DNA of 64,000 bases, taken from Sorex araneus (Eukaryota; Chordata; Mammalia; Eulipotyphla; Soricidae). Positions 33,767-43,764 of this stretch are shown here, one piece after another. The stretch is taken from the NCBI RefSeq assembly GCF_027595985.1, contig NC_073302.1, positions 164,283,951-164,347,950 on the forward strand. The letters run 5' to 3'. Numbering within the stretch: the stretch's first letter is position 1; every line of letters starts with the position of its first letter. A program made the translations under genes and the position numbers. The notes beneath the pieces are model-generated. The model was not told where the DNA came from. It saw nothing but the letters and a program-made list of their open reading frames with translations, and did no database searches.

Positions 33767-34628
33767 ATCATTTTTGATTTTGTGAAATTTTCATTTTTAT
33801 TGGTGGGGTGTGTGGGAAGCAATAAAAACCCCATGGTCAGTGCAGTCCCCTGAGTAAAACAAATTTAGCTTAGTTTAGAAAATGGGAACTGCAAATGTAC
33901 AGCCAAGTCAGAAACTTTTCCCTGGGCATGGCAGGAGATTACCATAACTTTGTAGGTATACAGTAAAAGCACTTTCTAATTGCTTATGTGACAATCTATT
34001 GTCACAGCAATATGGTCCTCATTATGGGAGCCAGGATGGGGTGATGCCATACAAGATACAAAGGCCAGGTAGTCTTTTAGTGAGCTGATCCAGTAACCCC
34101 ACTCCTCAGATAGTCACTGTTTGTTTCATAGTTTATTAGTGTTTGTAACTAATTCTGTGGGACTGAGTTGAAAGAATTGGTCTTATCAGTGAGTCAGCAG
34201 TGATGGCCCCAATATTTTACAAAATGAATAGCGGTGACCATTGTCCCCACTTCCCAAAAATCCACAGAGCTTTACAGAGCAGTTTCAAATTATTTCAGTC
34301 AATTGTAACTTAACATGGCTTAGCAGAAATGATTATTCCCCCTTATACATCAGCATATCTCAGGATGGCTAGCCCGAGAAAGCAAAAAAAGGAGGGAGGA
34401 GGGCTGAAGTGATCAGGACAGTCTGTCTGCCTCTCTTTATCTCTGAGTACTTAGGACAAATTCATTACTGTAACTACTCCAGATTTTTGCTACAGCTAAG
34501 TATTTGTAAAAGGATTACGTGAAACCCAACTAGCATGTTCATCTTCTATGTGATTGGTCCGAGTTCATCATATGATGACTCCTAAGAATAAGGAAATCTT
34601 GTTCTTGTTGGAGAGCTTTGTTCTTCCT
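33767..34628. other. Unassigned sequence
   Basis: No repeat family and no gene is recognised. Slightly higher GC than neighbours at 33820-34110. Confidence 0.35.
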
Positions 34629-34640
34629 TTAAAAACTTTT

Positions 34641-35613
34641 TTTTTAATCTGCATCTCTCTGATGTTTATATGAGATACCACCTCATACTACAGAGACTGG
34701 CACACAACCAAAAGAACGAAAGCAACCACTGTTGGCATGGATGTGGGGAGAAAGGGACCCTCTTACACTGCTGGTGGGAATGCCGACTGGTCCAGCCCTT
34801 TTTGGAAAACAGTATGGATGCTTCCCAAAAAATTAGAAATTGAGCTCCCATTTGCCCAGCAATACCACTTCTGGGAATATATCCTGAAGAGGCAAAAAAA
34901 TACAGTCAAAATGACATCTGCACTCGAATGTTCATTGCAGCACTGTTAACAATAGCCAGAATCTGGAAAAATCCTGAGTGCGCAAGAACAGATGACTGGT
35001 TAAAGAAACTTTGGTACATCTACACAATAGAATACTATGCAGCTGTTAGAAAAGATAAAGTCATGACCTTTGCAGATAAGTGGATTAACATGGAAAGTAT
35101 CATGCTAAGTGAAATGAGTCAAAAAGAGAGGGACAGACATAGAAAGATTGCACTCATCTGTGGAATATAAAGTAACAGAATGGGAGACTAGCACCCAAGA
35201 ATAGTAGAGATAGGTACCAGGAGGTTAGCTCCATGGCTTGAAAGCTGGTTTCACATGCTGGAGGAAAAGGTAGTTCAGATAGAGAAGGGAACACCAGGTA
35301 AAGTGTAGTTGGAGGACCTGCTTGGGATGGGAAATTCGCACTGAAAGTAGACTATAGATCAAACACGATGGTCACTTAATACCTCTATGGCAAACCACAA
35401 CACCCCAAAGGAGAGAGAACAAAAGGGAATGCCCTGACACAGTGGGGTGGGGTAGGGGTGGGTGGAGGGGAGGGATACTGGGATCATCAGTGGTGGAGAA
35501 TGGGCACTGGTGGAGAGATGGGTACTCGAGCATTGTATGACTGAAATACAAGCACAAAAGTTTGTAAGTCTGTAACTGTACCTCACAGTGATTCACTAAT
35601 AAAAAACATTTTA
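34641..35613 (+). mobile_element. L1 3' end with broken ORF2 C-terminus
   Basis: Longest L1 copy in sense. ATGAGATACCACCTCATACT, TGGGGAGAAAGGGACC and CACTTCTGGGAATATATCC belong to ORF2. At 34928-35170 a frame beginning MFIAALLTIARIW and containing WYIYTIEYYAAV is the C-terminal end of the L1 ORF2 protein. Upstream the frame is shifted near 34798 and again near 34857, so this is a dead copy. The 3' UTR (35170-35590) has a strong G-rich patch at 35444-35473. The first 30 bp look inverted. Confidence 0.92.
34928..35170 (+). pseudogene. L1 ORF2 C-terminal remnant
   Basis: An 80-codon open frame homologous to the end of mammalian L1 ORF2p, the region beyond reverse transcriptase. Conserved landmarks are MFIAAL, IYTIEYYAA and LSEMSQKERDRH. 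The true stop (after CGI) is retained. With frameshifts upstream and no 5' end it cannot encode a working protein. Confidence 0.9.
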
Positions 35614-36088
35614 AAAAATGAAACAAATATCCACAGGTATTTTAAAAAAATTAAACTTTATACAAAATTTTTTAAAACTTTTTTATTTTTAAAGAAAGAT
35701 ATTATCAGAGGGACAGTGGTTTCTTTAAAATGTCTTCCTCCTTCATGGAGAAAAAAAAATAAGGCAAAAGGGGCTATGAGTGACCTTGAAGACACTTTCA
35801 GTTCTGTCATGCTCAATGTCTATATTAGGAAAATAAAAAATACTAGGAATCGTTATGAAATGGTATTCTTGTGATCATTTATAAAATGTTGAATGTTCAT
35901 TACTTAACATAGTGCCTGGCATAAACGTTCACATAGTTTAAGTAACCATGGCAATAGCAATCAATCCTTGAAAGTACAACATCATGCTTCTTGAGTAGAG
36001 TTAACATAATCTACACATTACCTTTAGTTTTTGGCTTTTTTTTCTTCTTTTAAATCCTAGAAATACGTGTCCTGAGCTCTGATATGTC

Positions 36089-36154
36089 TTCTGAAAAGAA
36101 ATCCATGATACAGACCCCACTTTCTGAAAAGAAAGCCATGATACAGACCCCACT
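36089..36154 (+). repeat. 33-bp tandem duplication, in frame
   Basis: Units 36089-36121 and 36122-36154 differ mainly by one T/G change (AATCC versus AAGCC). The period is a multiple of three within the candidate exon frame. Confidence 0.93.
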
Positions 36155-36454
36155 GGAGACCAACACAGATATTGGGCCTTGGTTCTAGGACAGCCAAGTA
36201 TGGAAATGCTGGTCGTGGAGCTACTTGAAGCCGAAGTGATTCTCTCCTCTCAGGCTCCTTGGAGGCGGGTGCTGCTTAAGGCATTGAGAGATTCACAGCA
36301 AGGTCTTTATTGCTGACACTCTTGCATAATGACATATTTATTCATGTGAAAGCACAGGATGAATTTCAGCTTTGTGATATTGTTTATGTTTATCAGAAAT
36401 GTTATTTGTCCTTACAATGTCTGGTTTCAATGAAGCGCTATGTTATGGTTATTA

Positions 36455-36460
36455 AATAAA
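36455..36460 (+). terminator. Candidate poly(A) signal
   Basis: AATAAA with an ACATG cleavage-like site about 15 nt later and a downstream TTTGGTTTCTTGTTGTG element. It is not part of a recognisable repeat, unlike most AATAAA strings in this window. Confidence 0.4.
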
Positions 36461-38082
36461 CATGGAACTTTTACATGTTCATGATATTTGGTTTCTTGTT
36501 GTGATTTTGATGAAATACACTTTCAAGCACTATCAGTTCACCCTTATTTACAAATGAAATGTTTATTTGTAGTGACTTGCTTTATTTTAAGATAAGTTAA
36601 CTTTTCTATTCAGTGTTTAATGTGAAATTGGCTCAAAAATGTTCTTTTATACTACATTTGCATTTCTTCATGTACCAAGTATTATATTATCTTAACGCAG
36701 TGAGCTATATAAACCAAGCACATTCTCATACTTTTTAAGTGTTTTTTTTAAATATTTCAAAGTATACTAATAAAATTAAAGATCTCATACTAAACGTATT
36801 ACGTGATCTACTGAAATTGATCTCTAAAAACTGACTCTTAAAAGTAATTTCATAAAATTATTTGTTTTATGAAATTGACTTTCTTGTTTGAATTCTTGAC
36901 AACAAATATAAAGCAAAAGAAGTGAAAACTGCCTCTGCGTCCTTCTCTATATTGAAGATAAGTAATTGAATACTTTTCTAAACTTTTGATTTGGAGGTTC
37001 CTTTAAAAAAGAAACCAGATGAAAAGAAAACATCTTAGTTGTATATATTAGTTTCTGGCTACCAATATAAGATAAAAATTCATTTAAAAGTGCATAAAGC
37101 TTTTTCACATCTTTAAAGTGATATTGTTTTGTGATTTTATTTGTGAAATATTTTTCCTTTGTCATTTCAGGAAATACCATTGCTTGTTATTTTTTTAAGT
37201 TGGAAATAACTCTGAACCTATGTTCTTTTCAATATCCTCTCTTCATAATAGGCATGCAATAAGCACTCATATATATCATATGAGATAAGAAAATCTATGA
37301 AAGGACAAATACAAATTCCAAGTATTAAGATCATTTATCTTTGAAAGGATTCATTTAAAATGAACACTCAAGGCATACCGTGACCAATAAGCACATATTT
37401 GACATTACCTTTATAGTGGGGGCACTAGAAAGATAATGGGGAGGGAAAGTTGACTAGTTTCTAGTGAGAATTTCAAATAATGGGTTGGCAGTGTCTTCAT
37501 AATAGTATCATCTTCATTCTAGTGTCTGGTTTTGAGGTTGGGGTGGTGATCAAAAGGAGGAAAGAGAATGGAGGAGGGAACTAAGAACCCTTAAAAGCAG
37601 AGATGAAGCAATGGCAGAAGGCTCTGTGAATTTTAGTGACAAAATACTGATTGCTATCATATTTCATGGAATTTTTAGCTTCAGCTTGCAGGGTTAGAAC
37701 TTTGGGTTCCATAAAAATGTTTTCTATGCTGTTTCTTGGATAGGGCTAGTTTTGTGGGTGACTAAACTCATCCATTCTTAGAATTCTTTTCTTTTGACTA
37801 GTTTCATTTTTCAGGCAGTGACCTTTCCCTGACCTTGGCCCTAAACTCTAGGTCACCTTGCAGTGGCTGTGGTGTACTGCTGAATAGAGGAATTGCCAGA
37901 TTGTTGGCACCGGATAAGTTGTACTCAGTACAATCATCTTCTTTCATTTCTTTCATGAGCAGGAGGGAAGTTGCCTTTCCTAAGATTCAGAGAATTAGAA
38001 CTTCTTTTCATTTTGTTGTCCAGTAATTTTCCTTCTAGCAGGAAGATGACATGCACCATGGATGTAAGAAGGAAAAAAAAGT

Positions 38083-38084
38083 GT

Positions 38085-38121
<37 letters not shown>
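38083..38121. repeat. GT microsatellite
   Basis: A (GT)n run of about 39 bp, interrupted once by AT. An L1 3' end trace (AAGCTTGTAACTATATTTCA to AATCAATAAAA, 38165-38218) lies just downstream. Confidence 0.93.
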
Positions 38122-38126
<5 letters not shown>

Positions 38127-38164
38127 GAAAACAACATTTTGCATCAGAACTACATTCAATAGTA

Positions 38165-38218
38165 CATGAAAGCTTGTAACTATATTTCATGGCGAATCAA
38201 TAAAATTTTTTAAAAAAA
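38165..38218 (+). mobile_element. Tiny L1 3' end trace
   Basis: AAGCTTGTAACTATATTTCA, GGCGAATCAATAAAA and an A-rich tail match the last 50 bp of the lineage L1 3' ends. Confidence 0.55.
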
Positions 38219-39089
38219 TAATACTCCAGAAGCAGTTTCATTTTATACTAAAATTGGTTCATTATTTGCCCAAAACAATTAATAAGTTTAACTACCTAAA
38301 TGTAATCTCAGATATCTTGAAATGCCTATGTTGTTTAATTGCAATTTTCTTCTCAGTGGAATATTTATTCTGACTGCCATGTTTTAGCCTGTTTTCCAAC
38401 TCTTCTACTAAATTATCTTTGGAAATAAACTTTATGAATTTGAAATGGAAATAATTTGTGTATCTCAACTTTTAAAAAAGGAAACAAAAAGTTCAATTAG
38501 GCTTCAGAGGTCTTAAATGATCTTTATAATCAAATTTTCTATTGCCACATGGTTTCAACAGTAAGATGCTTACTTCTGATGTTCTAGATTGTTCTGCATC
38601 TTTTCTAGAAAGAAGTCTAATGGATGTCAATGCAGATATTCAAAGGCTTCAGTTAATGGCAAATTTGATATGCCACTTCCAAATGCATGACCTGTGTAGC
38701 AGCTGTCTCTTTTGAATAAATCAGTACAGCATTATTAACAATTACCAAGACTACCTCTTTATAGTTTGTATTTGCTCCCATTCTAAGGATGTTAGCACTG
38801 GAGAAGGATTTGTAAAGAAAAAAAAAAGTAAAAAAGTAAAAGGATCTTAATAGCTAATGGAAAACATCAAACTAGTCTCTTATCTTGCCATCCAACTTTG
38901 TCAGTTCTTGGGGAAAAAGTGCTTTGAATTATTTTTCAAATGAATAGACTCATGGCTTATGTTTGGACATTTAATTAAGCCTAAGGAGGGAAAAAAGTGG
39001 AAGTTTTAAATACATTTTGCTATGTAAAATACTCATGAATATTTCCACCATAGTAGGTAATTCTCTATCAAATATACTTGTGATTCCAA

Positions 39090-39295
39090 GTGGCCTGGCC
39101 GCGGTTTGGCGGAACGCAACCATCAGTCAATGTTAGCTCCGTGCAAGATGCATTGTGCCCTGTGCGCTCTAAAGCAATCAAATGAGTCTGCAAATGTTCT
39201 TCAAAGAATACATCTAGAATGTTACTTCGTTAAACATCTCCTTGGCATTCATTCTATTTTCCACTTTGAATTGCTGCATTTAGTTTTGTAATGAC
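39090..39295. promoter_or_regulatory. Candidate conserved non-coding element
   Basis: Repeat-free and unusually rich in retained CpG for this window (CCGCGG, GGCGGAACGCAACC, CTCCGTGCAAG, TGCGCTC, CTTCGTTAAA). It reads as complex, non-repetitive sequence inside a transposon-poor region, as many mammalian enhancers do. No transcript signal is visible. Confidence 0.35.
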
Positions 39296-39729
39296 CTTCT
39301 ATAGCAAGGAGGTTTTATTAACTCTTTGATCTTCTAGCTTTGGGATGAAAACAAAGAAAATATAAATGAGCACTTTGTACACTGCCTTATAGAGGAGACC
39401 AGAAGAAAAAAGGAAATATGTTTTCATCAAACAGATTGGCTTGTGTAGGGAGACGTTTCAGCCTTGCAGTTCTTTTCTCCCTTTAAACAAAATGCTTATC
39501 AATGTTGTACATGTGTTTGTTTTAAAGTCTGGATAACTAGGTCTTTGTTTCTTTTCTCTCTAGCTCCCATTACAGAGGCTAGGGAGGGCCCAATATCTCT
39601 GTGAGGATTTTCTTTTTAAGGCATTCTCCTTCCTTGGTTTCCTCTAACCCTAATTACAATTCTTGGGAAATCTGCCATCATATTTATGGGATACTGGCAG
39701 CCCTGCTCTACTTCCAAGCAATCCTCTGT

Positions 39730-39730
39730 G

Positions 39731-39777
<47 letters not shown>
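39730..39777. repeat. GT microsatellite
   Basis: Pure (GT)n of about 48 bp, likely length-polymorphic. Confidence 0.95.
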
Positions 39778-39778
<1 letters not shown>

Positions 39779-39961
39779 CAAAGGGAACATGATCCTGAAT
39801 CAGGTAATTGCCTAATACTGCTAGGAGAAAAAGAATTGAGAACTCTTTGCATCCAAAATTCAGTTCTGTACTTGATTCTAATTGTACTTTCTAAAAAGTA
39901 TGGGCCCAATATTAAGTGGTATCTCAATTTTTAGTTATCTTCCTTCTAAAGTCTTAAACTC

Positions 39962-40295
39962 TTTCCTATCCTAAGTTGGGGTAGAGAAGGGACTGCTATG
40001 ACAATAATAGTTGGAAATGGCCACTCTGGACAAGATATACACAATAACATTTCAGTATCTGTATTGCAAATCATAATTCCCAAAATGAGAGAGAGAGAGG
40101 AGAGAGAGAGAAAGAGAGAGAGGAAAGCAGATGGGGAATTGGGAGGGAAACTGGGGACACTGGGGACATTGGTGGTGGGAAATGTACACTGGTGAAGGGA
40201 TGGGTGTTGGAACATTGTATGACTGAAACCCGAATATGAACAATTCTATGTCTGTGTATCTCACAGTGATTCAATTAAAGTAAATAAATTAAAAT
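39962..40295 (+). mobile_element. Young L1 3' end, 5'-truncated
   Basis: CAATAATAGTTGGAAATGGC, a GA tract (40085-40123), GGAAATGTACACTGGTGAAG, GGAACATTGTATGACTGAAA and CACAGTGATTCAATTAAAG. TSD of 12 bp (AGTCTTAAACTC at 39950-39961 and 40296-40307). Confidence 0.95.
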
Positions 40296-40314
40296 AGTCT
40301 TAAACTCATTGTAC

Positions 40315-40465
40315 TTTTTTTTTTTTAACTTTTGGCTTTTGGGCCTCATCTAATGGTGCTCAGGGGCTACTCCTGGCTCTGTCCTTGGGTGTATTTACTG
40401 GTTGTCGATGGAACCATGTGACTGGGATCAGATCCAGGCCTTCTGTATGAAAAATATGCACTCCA
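40315..40465 (-). mobile_element. Old SINE, antisense
   Basis: Poly(T), GGCTTTTGGGCCTCATCTAA, GGTGCTCAGGGGCTACTCCT and GACTGGGATCAGATCCAGGC. The 5' head end is diverged. Confidence 0.8.
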
Positions 40466-40644
40466 GCCTGTCTCAACTACTTCCTGTCTCAATCCTGTGG
40501 GCCCTTTTTCTGTTTTTCTCACAGTATTCTTAATATAGACTGCTGGTGAGACACTGATTTTCACATTGGCTGACTGTATTTTAATTTCTCACTACCTTTT
40601 GATCTGCTTCCATATACACATTGGTCTTTAGCACAACTTTGGAT

Positions 40645-40844
40645 TTTGGTGGGGTTTTTTTTGTGTGTGAGAAGGGTGGCAGTGTTTTGGGTCAAACCTG
40701 TCAAGTGCTCAGGGCTTACATTTGGCTTGATGCTTACAGATCACTCCTGGCAATGCTCAAGAAACCATACACAGTGCAGGGATTGAACTCAACTCAGCTC
40801 TGTACAGGGCAAGAGCCTGAACCTCTATCCTATCTCTGTAGCCC
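40645..40844 (-). mobile_element. Old SINE, antisense
   Basis: TTTTGGGTCAAACCTGTCAA, CAGATCACTCCTGGCAATGC, GGGATTGAACTCAACTCAGC and ATCCTATCTCTGTAGCCC cover tail to 5' end. Confidence 0.85.
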
Positions 40845-40845
40845 T

Positions 40846-41290
40846 TTCTTCACAATTTTGGAGCAAAACTACTGGTAAAAGATGATAAAAAAATACTATT
40901 ATTTTATGATAAAAATGAAATTCAAAGGTTAAAGCAGTTACTGATGGACCCCTCCTTTTCCCTGTTTAACAATCAGCTACTTTTTACATTTCACATACTC
41001 TCCCCCTGCTTAATGAGACCTGCACTCTTTATTTTTAAGTCTAGGACAAATTGGACTAAGAGCTGGAGTCTTTTGGATTTGCTCAATCCGGAATCCAGAA
41101 TGACAGATAGGACAGATGATGAACAGATGATCTAGTTGGATAAAGTTATGTGATCATCTTACATTACTTTTTTTTTTAACCTCAAAATTATTTAATTTTG
41201 TTTAGGTTAAAGTGTTTTATCTTACTTGACATATTTAACACTAATTTCTAATCTCTGTGGATTTTCTGTGCTAAAATTGTGCAGTGTTAT
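40846..41290. other. Unique sequence
   Basis: Nothing recognised. Confidence 0.4.
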
Positions 41291-41297
41291 TGTAATG

Positions 41298-41540
41298 TAG
41301 CACTGTAGCACTGTCGACCCGTTGCTCATCGATTTGCTTGAGCGGGCACCAGTAATGTCTCCACTGTGAGACTTGTTGTTACTGTTTTTGGCGTATTGAA
41401 CATGCCATGAGTAGCTTTCCAGACTCTTCCTTGTGGGGGGGGATACTCTTGGTAGCTTGCCAGGCTCTTCAAGAGGGACAGAGGAATCAAACCTGCGTCA
41501 GCTGCGTGCAAGGCAAACACCCTACCCACTGTGCTATCGC
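41298..41540 (-). mobile_element. Type B SINE, antisense, slightly 5'-truncated
   Basis: Reversed variant tail (AGCACTGT)n, ACCCGTTGCTCATCGATTTG, TTTTTGGCGTATTGAACATG, AGCTTGCCAGGCTCTTC and GTGCTATCGC, lacking the last bases of the head. Direct repeat TGTAATG at 41291-41297 and 41541-41547. The tail unit here is an 8-mer instead of TGACAG. Confidence 0.9.
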
Positions 41541-41627
41541 TGTAATGATAAAAAAGAAAAGAGTGAGTGGTTCCTGTGGTACATTTTTCACAAATAAAAC
41601 CCTTGACCCCACTTCTTTTAATTTCCA

Positions 41628-41801
41628 GTCTGCTTTGGTTTTGTTTGGGGGCCAGACCTGGCTGTTCTTCGGGCGTACTCTTGGGTTTGTACTCTGGGAT
41701 CTCTCCTGGTAGTGCTGAGACTTATGTGGTACGGGGAATCGAAACAGGGTCCACTACACGAAAGGCAAGTGCCTATCTGCTGCATGATGTCCCAGCCCCT
41801 C
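41628..41801 (-). mobile_element. Old SINE, antisense
   Basis: TTTTGTTTGGGGGCCAGACC, TGGGATCTCTCCTGGTAGTG, GGGGAATCGAAACAGGGTCC and GATGTCCCAGCCCC span the entire element. Confidence 0.88.
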
Positions 41802-42555
41802 TAATCTGCTTCAGATGCTTTTCTGGGGAACACTTGAGGCAAGGGAGATAATCAACTGTTCAAATGAGATTTGGTTTTTTATCTTTGGCATTTTCTCAAG
41901 TGAGTGTCCTGACTGAAAGGGAGAAGCATCAGCCATCTTGGTCAGATCCTTTCACATTCTCACTGATACCCTAATGTTTCTTTTGAGCACTCTCCTTCCC
42001 CATTGGAGAAAATCCTGATATTGCTTTATGCTTGCCATGTCATGCTGTAAGTTATAATTTCCCTAAAGATGAAAACTTGCTTATGTTCTAGGATATGTTC
42101 TAAAATATTTTGCAATGATATTAATAACTAGGAGTTGCTGAAAACTGAGATGGCTTCTATTGAGAAATTTGAAATTACAGATAAATTACAGATAAATCTT
42201 ACTTTCAAAGGGTGTCAGCCTGGCAGTTGTGATCAGTAAATAGTATAAATTTGCATACACATTAGGAATATTTCCAAACATTATATTGAAACACCGTTCC
42301 ATAGCAATACAACTACATACAATGTTTTAACCTTAAGTACAAAGTAAAATGACAGGCAAAGAGATAATACAGTGAAATTGTTGAATGAAAATTTGATAAA
42401 TACATCTTGAAGTAATGTTGAATCTTGAGATGTTGAAACTCTAATTATTTTAAATGGTCCCCAAAGGATTGGAAAAGATTGAGAAAAAAATAAAATTATT
42501 TCTAAAATTCTTTTCTATTTTTCCCTTTTGCAGGCCCTTTTCAAAAATAGTTTTA
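41802..42555. other. Unique sequence
   Basis: About 750 bp, AT-rich, with a small GATAAATTACA duplication near 42180. No gene is recognised. Confidence 0.45.
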
Positions 42556-42720
42556 GGGCAGAAAGAGAGAGAGCTCAAAGGACTAGTGTGTCTGCTTTAC
42601 ATATTGAAGTTCAAGTTCAACCCTTAGCATCACACAGTCCCCAAGTACCATGGAGCTACTCCTGAGCAGAGCCAAGAGCAGCTCTTTAGCACCAAGCAGG
42701 GATTAGCCCTGAGCATTGCC
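42556..42720 (+). mobile_element. Old SINE with CA-expanded tail
   Basis: GGGCAGAAAGAGAGAGAGCT head, AAGTTCAACCCTTAGCATCA B-box region, CCCCAAGTACCATGGAGCTA and CCTGAGCATTGCCAGAC end that passes into a CA tract. Confidence 0.8.
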
Positions 42721-42721
42721 A

Positions 42722-42764
<43 letters not shown>
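42721..42764. repeat. CA microsatellite at a SINE 3' end
   Basis: Uninterrupted (CA)n of about 40 bp where the SINE tail would be. Confidence 0.93.
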
Positions 42765-42784
42765 CAAATAATGATTTTAAACAT

Positions 42785-42960
42785 GGGGCTAGAATAAGGC
42801 TCAGTGACTAAACTTCCTGTCTCACAAACATCAGGTCTTGAATTTGAATCTTGGTGCTGCCCACATGTGCCAGGAGAGGTCCTGGCAGCTCTGCAATCTG
42901 TTATCCTTGGAGCAATTTCTTGTCATGCCGCAGCATCTGTAAAAACCACAGTGAAGGAGT
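42785..42960 (+). mobile_element. SINE-like head leading into a repeat array
   Basis: GGGGCTAGAATAAGGCTCAG and TTGAATTTGAATCTTGGTGC look like a tRNA-derived head with a weak B box. It continues directly into the degenerate tandem array. Confidence 0.5.
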
Positions 42961-42964
42961 GGGA

Positions 42965-43395
42965 TACCTAGAGAGCACTGCAACTGAAAAGAATAAAGAA
43001 AAGATCTTCTGTCCAGAGTGGAGGTGAGCACCACCACAAAGGAGGGTGGGAGCATGTGTGTGAACAACCACAGCTGGAGGTGCCAGGCTCAGCAAGCACC
43101 ACAACTAAGTATACTTGTGACCCTGGGTCCTTGTAATGGCATCAACAAGTAGAGGTGTGCACAGGGCAAGATATGCGAGCACCATGGCTAAGAGTGTGAG
43201 AAACCCCCTTCCTTGTGAGCATGACAACTGAAATGTGTGATTTGTCACTCCGGTGAGCCCTACAATTAGATTGCGTCCAAGTACCATTTGATCACAAATG
43301 AGCTTCTGTGAGAGCATAACTAAAGGAGTATCACACTCAGTGAACAACCTGGCCAAGTGGGACATAGTACCATCCCAGCAAGCACAATAAAGCCT
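42965..43395. repeat. Degenerate minisatellite-like array
   Basis: A motif like GTGAGCACCACAACTAAAG recurs at about 42974, 43025, 43093, 43175, 43216, 43253 and 43308, with about 37-55 bp between neighbours for the closest units. Each unit continues with a TGTGTGA-CC-type phrase. Units are heavily diverged, so the array is old. Confidence 0.6.
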
Positions 43396-43628
43396 CTCTG
43401 TGATCCCAGATTACATATGGAATCCCAGCAATTACAGAGGGAAAGGAGAGTGGGGCATCTAAAACAGTTTAAAACATTTACTTAGAGGTCACAAATAATT
43501 TAATCTTATTAGAGTATATTTTGTACTTTTTAAATCAATAATACAGTGACGGGTACATGTAGGTCATTAAGGGGACGAAGAGAGAAAAACTTTCAAGAGA
43601 CAATTATTTGTTCCAATGTTTTTATCCA

Positions 43629-43746
43629 ATATCCATATATTGGATATGCCAAAAACAGTAACAATAATTCTTTCAATGAGAGATGTTACCGGTGCCCTCT
43701 CGAACAAATCGATGAGCAACGGGATGAGCAAAGTGACAGTGACAGT
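43629..43746 (+). mobile_element. Type B SINE, 5'-truncated
   Basis: Starts inside the body (TTGGATATGCCAAAAACAGT), then CTCGAACAAATCGATGAGCA and GTGACAGTGACAGT tail. Perfect 14-bp TSD (AATGTTTTTATCCA at 43615-43628 and 43747-43760). Confidence 0.93.
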
Positions 43747-43764
43747 AATGTTTTTATCCATATT

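Larger units (their letters stand above)
36061..36475 (+). other. Candidate terminal exon (hypothetical)
   Basis: A pyrimidine-rich tract ending TTTTAAATCCTAG (36030-36060) makes a good splice acceptor. After it one frame stays open for 41 codons (36063-36185) to TAG at 36186-36188. The encoded tail contains an 11-residue repeat, SEKKxMIQTPL, from a 33-bp in-frame tandem duplication (36089-36154). About 270 bp later comes AATAAA (36455) with a GT/T-rich stretch at 36487-36512. I do not recognise the protein. A chance open frame or a non-coding RNA exon remains possible; the chance of 41 open codons in random sequence is not small. Confidence 0.3.
35614..39949. other. Repeat-poor region with candidate exon and conserved element
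   Basis: More than 4 kb without a SINE. It holds a possible MIR 3' end at 35870-35945 (ACATAGTGCCTGGCATAAAC), the candidate terminal exon at 36061-36475, a GT microsatellite, a tiny L1 3' end trace near 38.2 kb and the CpG-retaining block at 39.09-39.30 kb. Confidence 0.55.

Noticed and set aside
34737..34949. 70-codon frame as an independent protein
   Set aside because: It is a shifted frame of the L1 ORF2 end, as shown by neighbouring ORF2 landmarks in the other frames.
39106..39291. 61-codon frame in the CpG-retaining block
   Set aside because: It begins at a TTG, has no acceptor-like sequence upstream and no recognisable protein. A non-coding element is the simpler reading.
42965..43395. 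CRISPR-like spacing of repeated units
   Set aside because: Units are degenerate, spacing varies, and the host is a mammal. It is a decayed tandem array.
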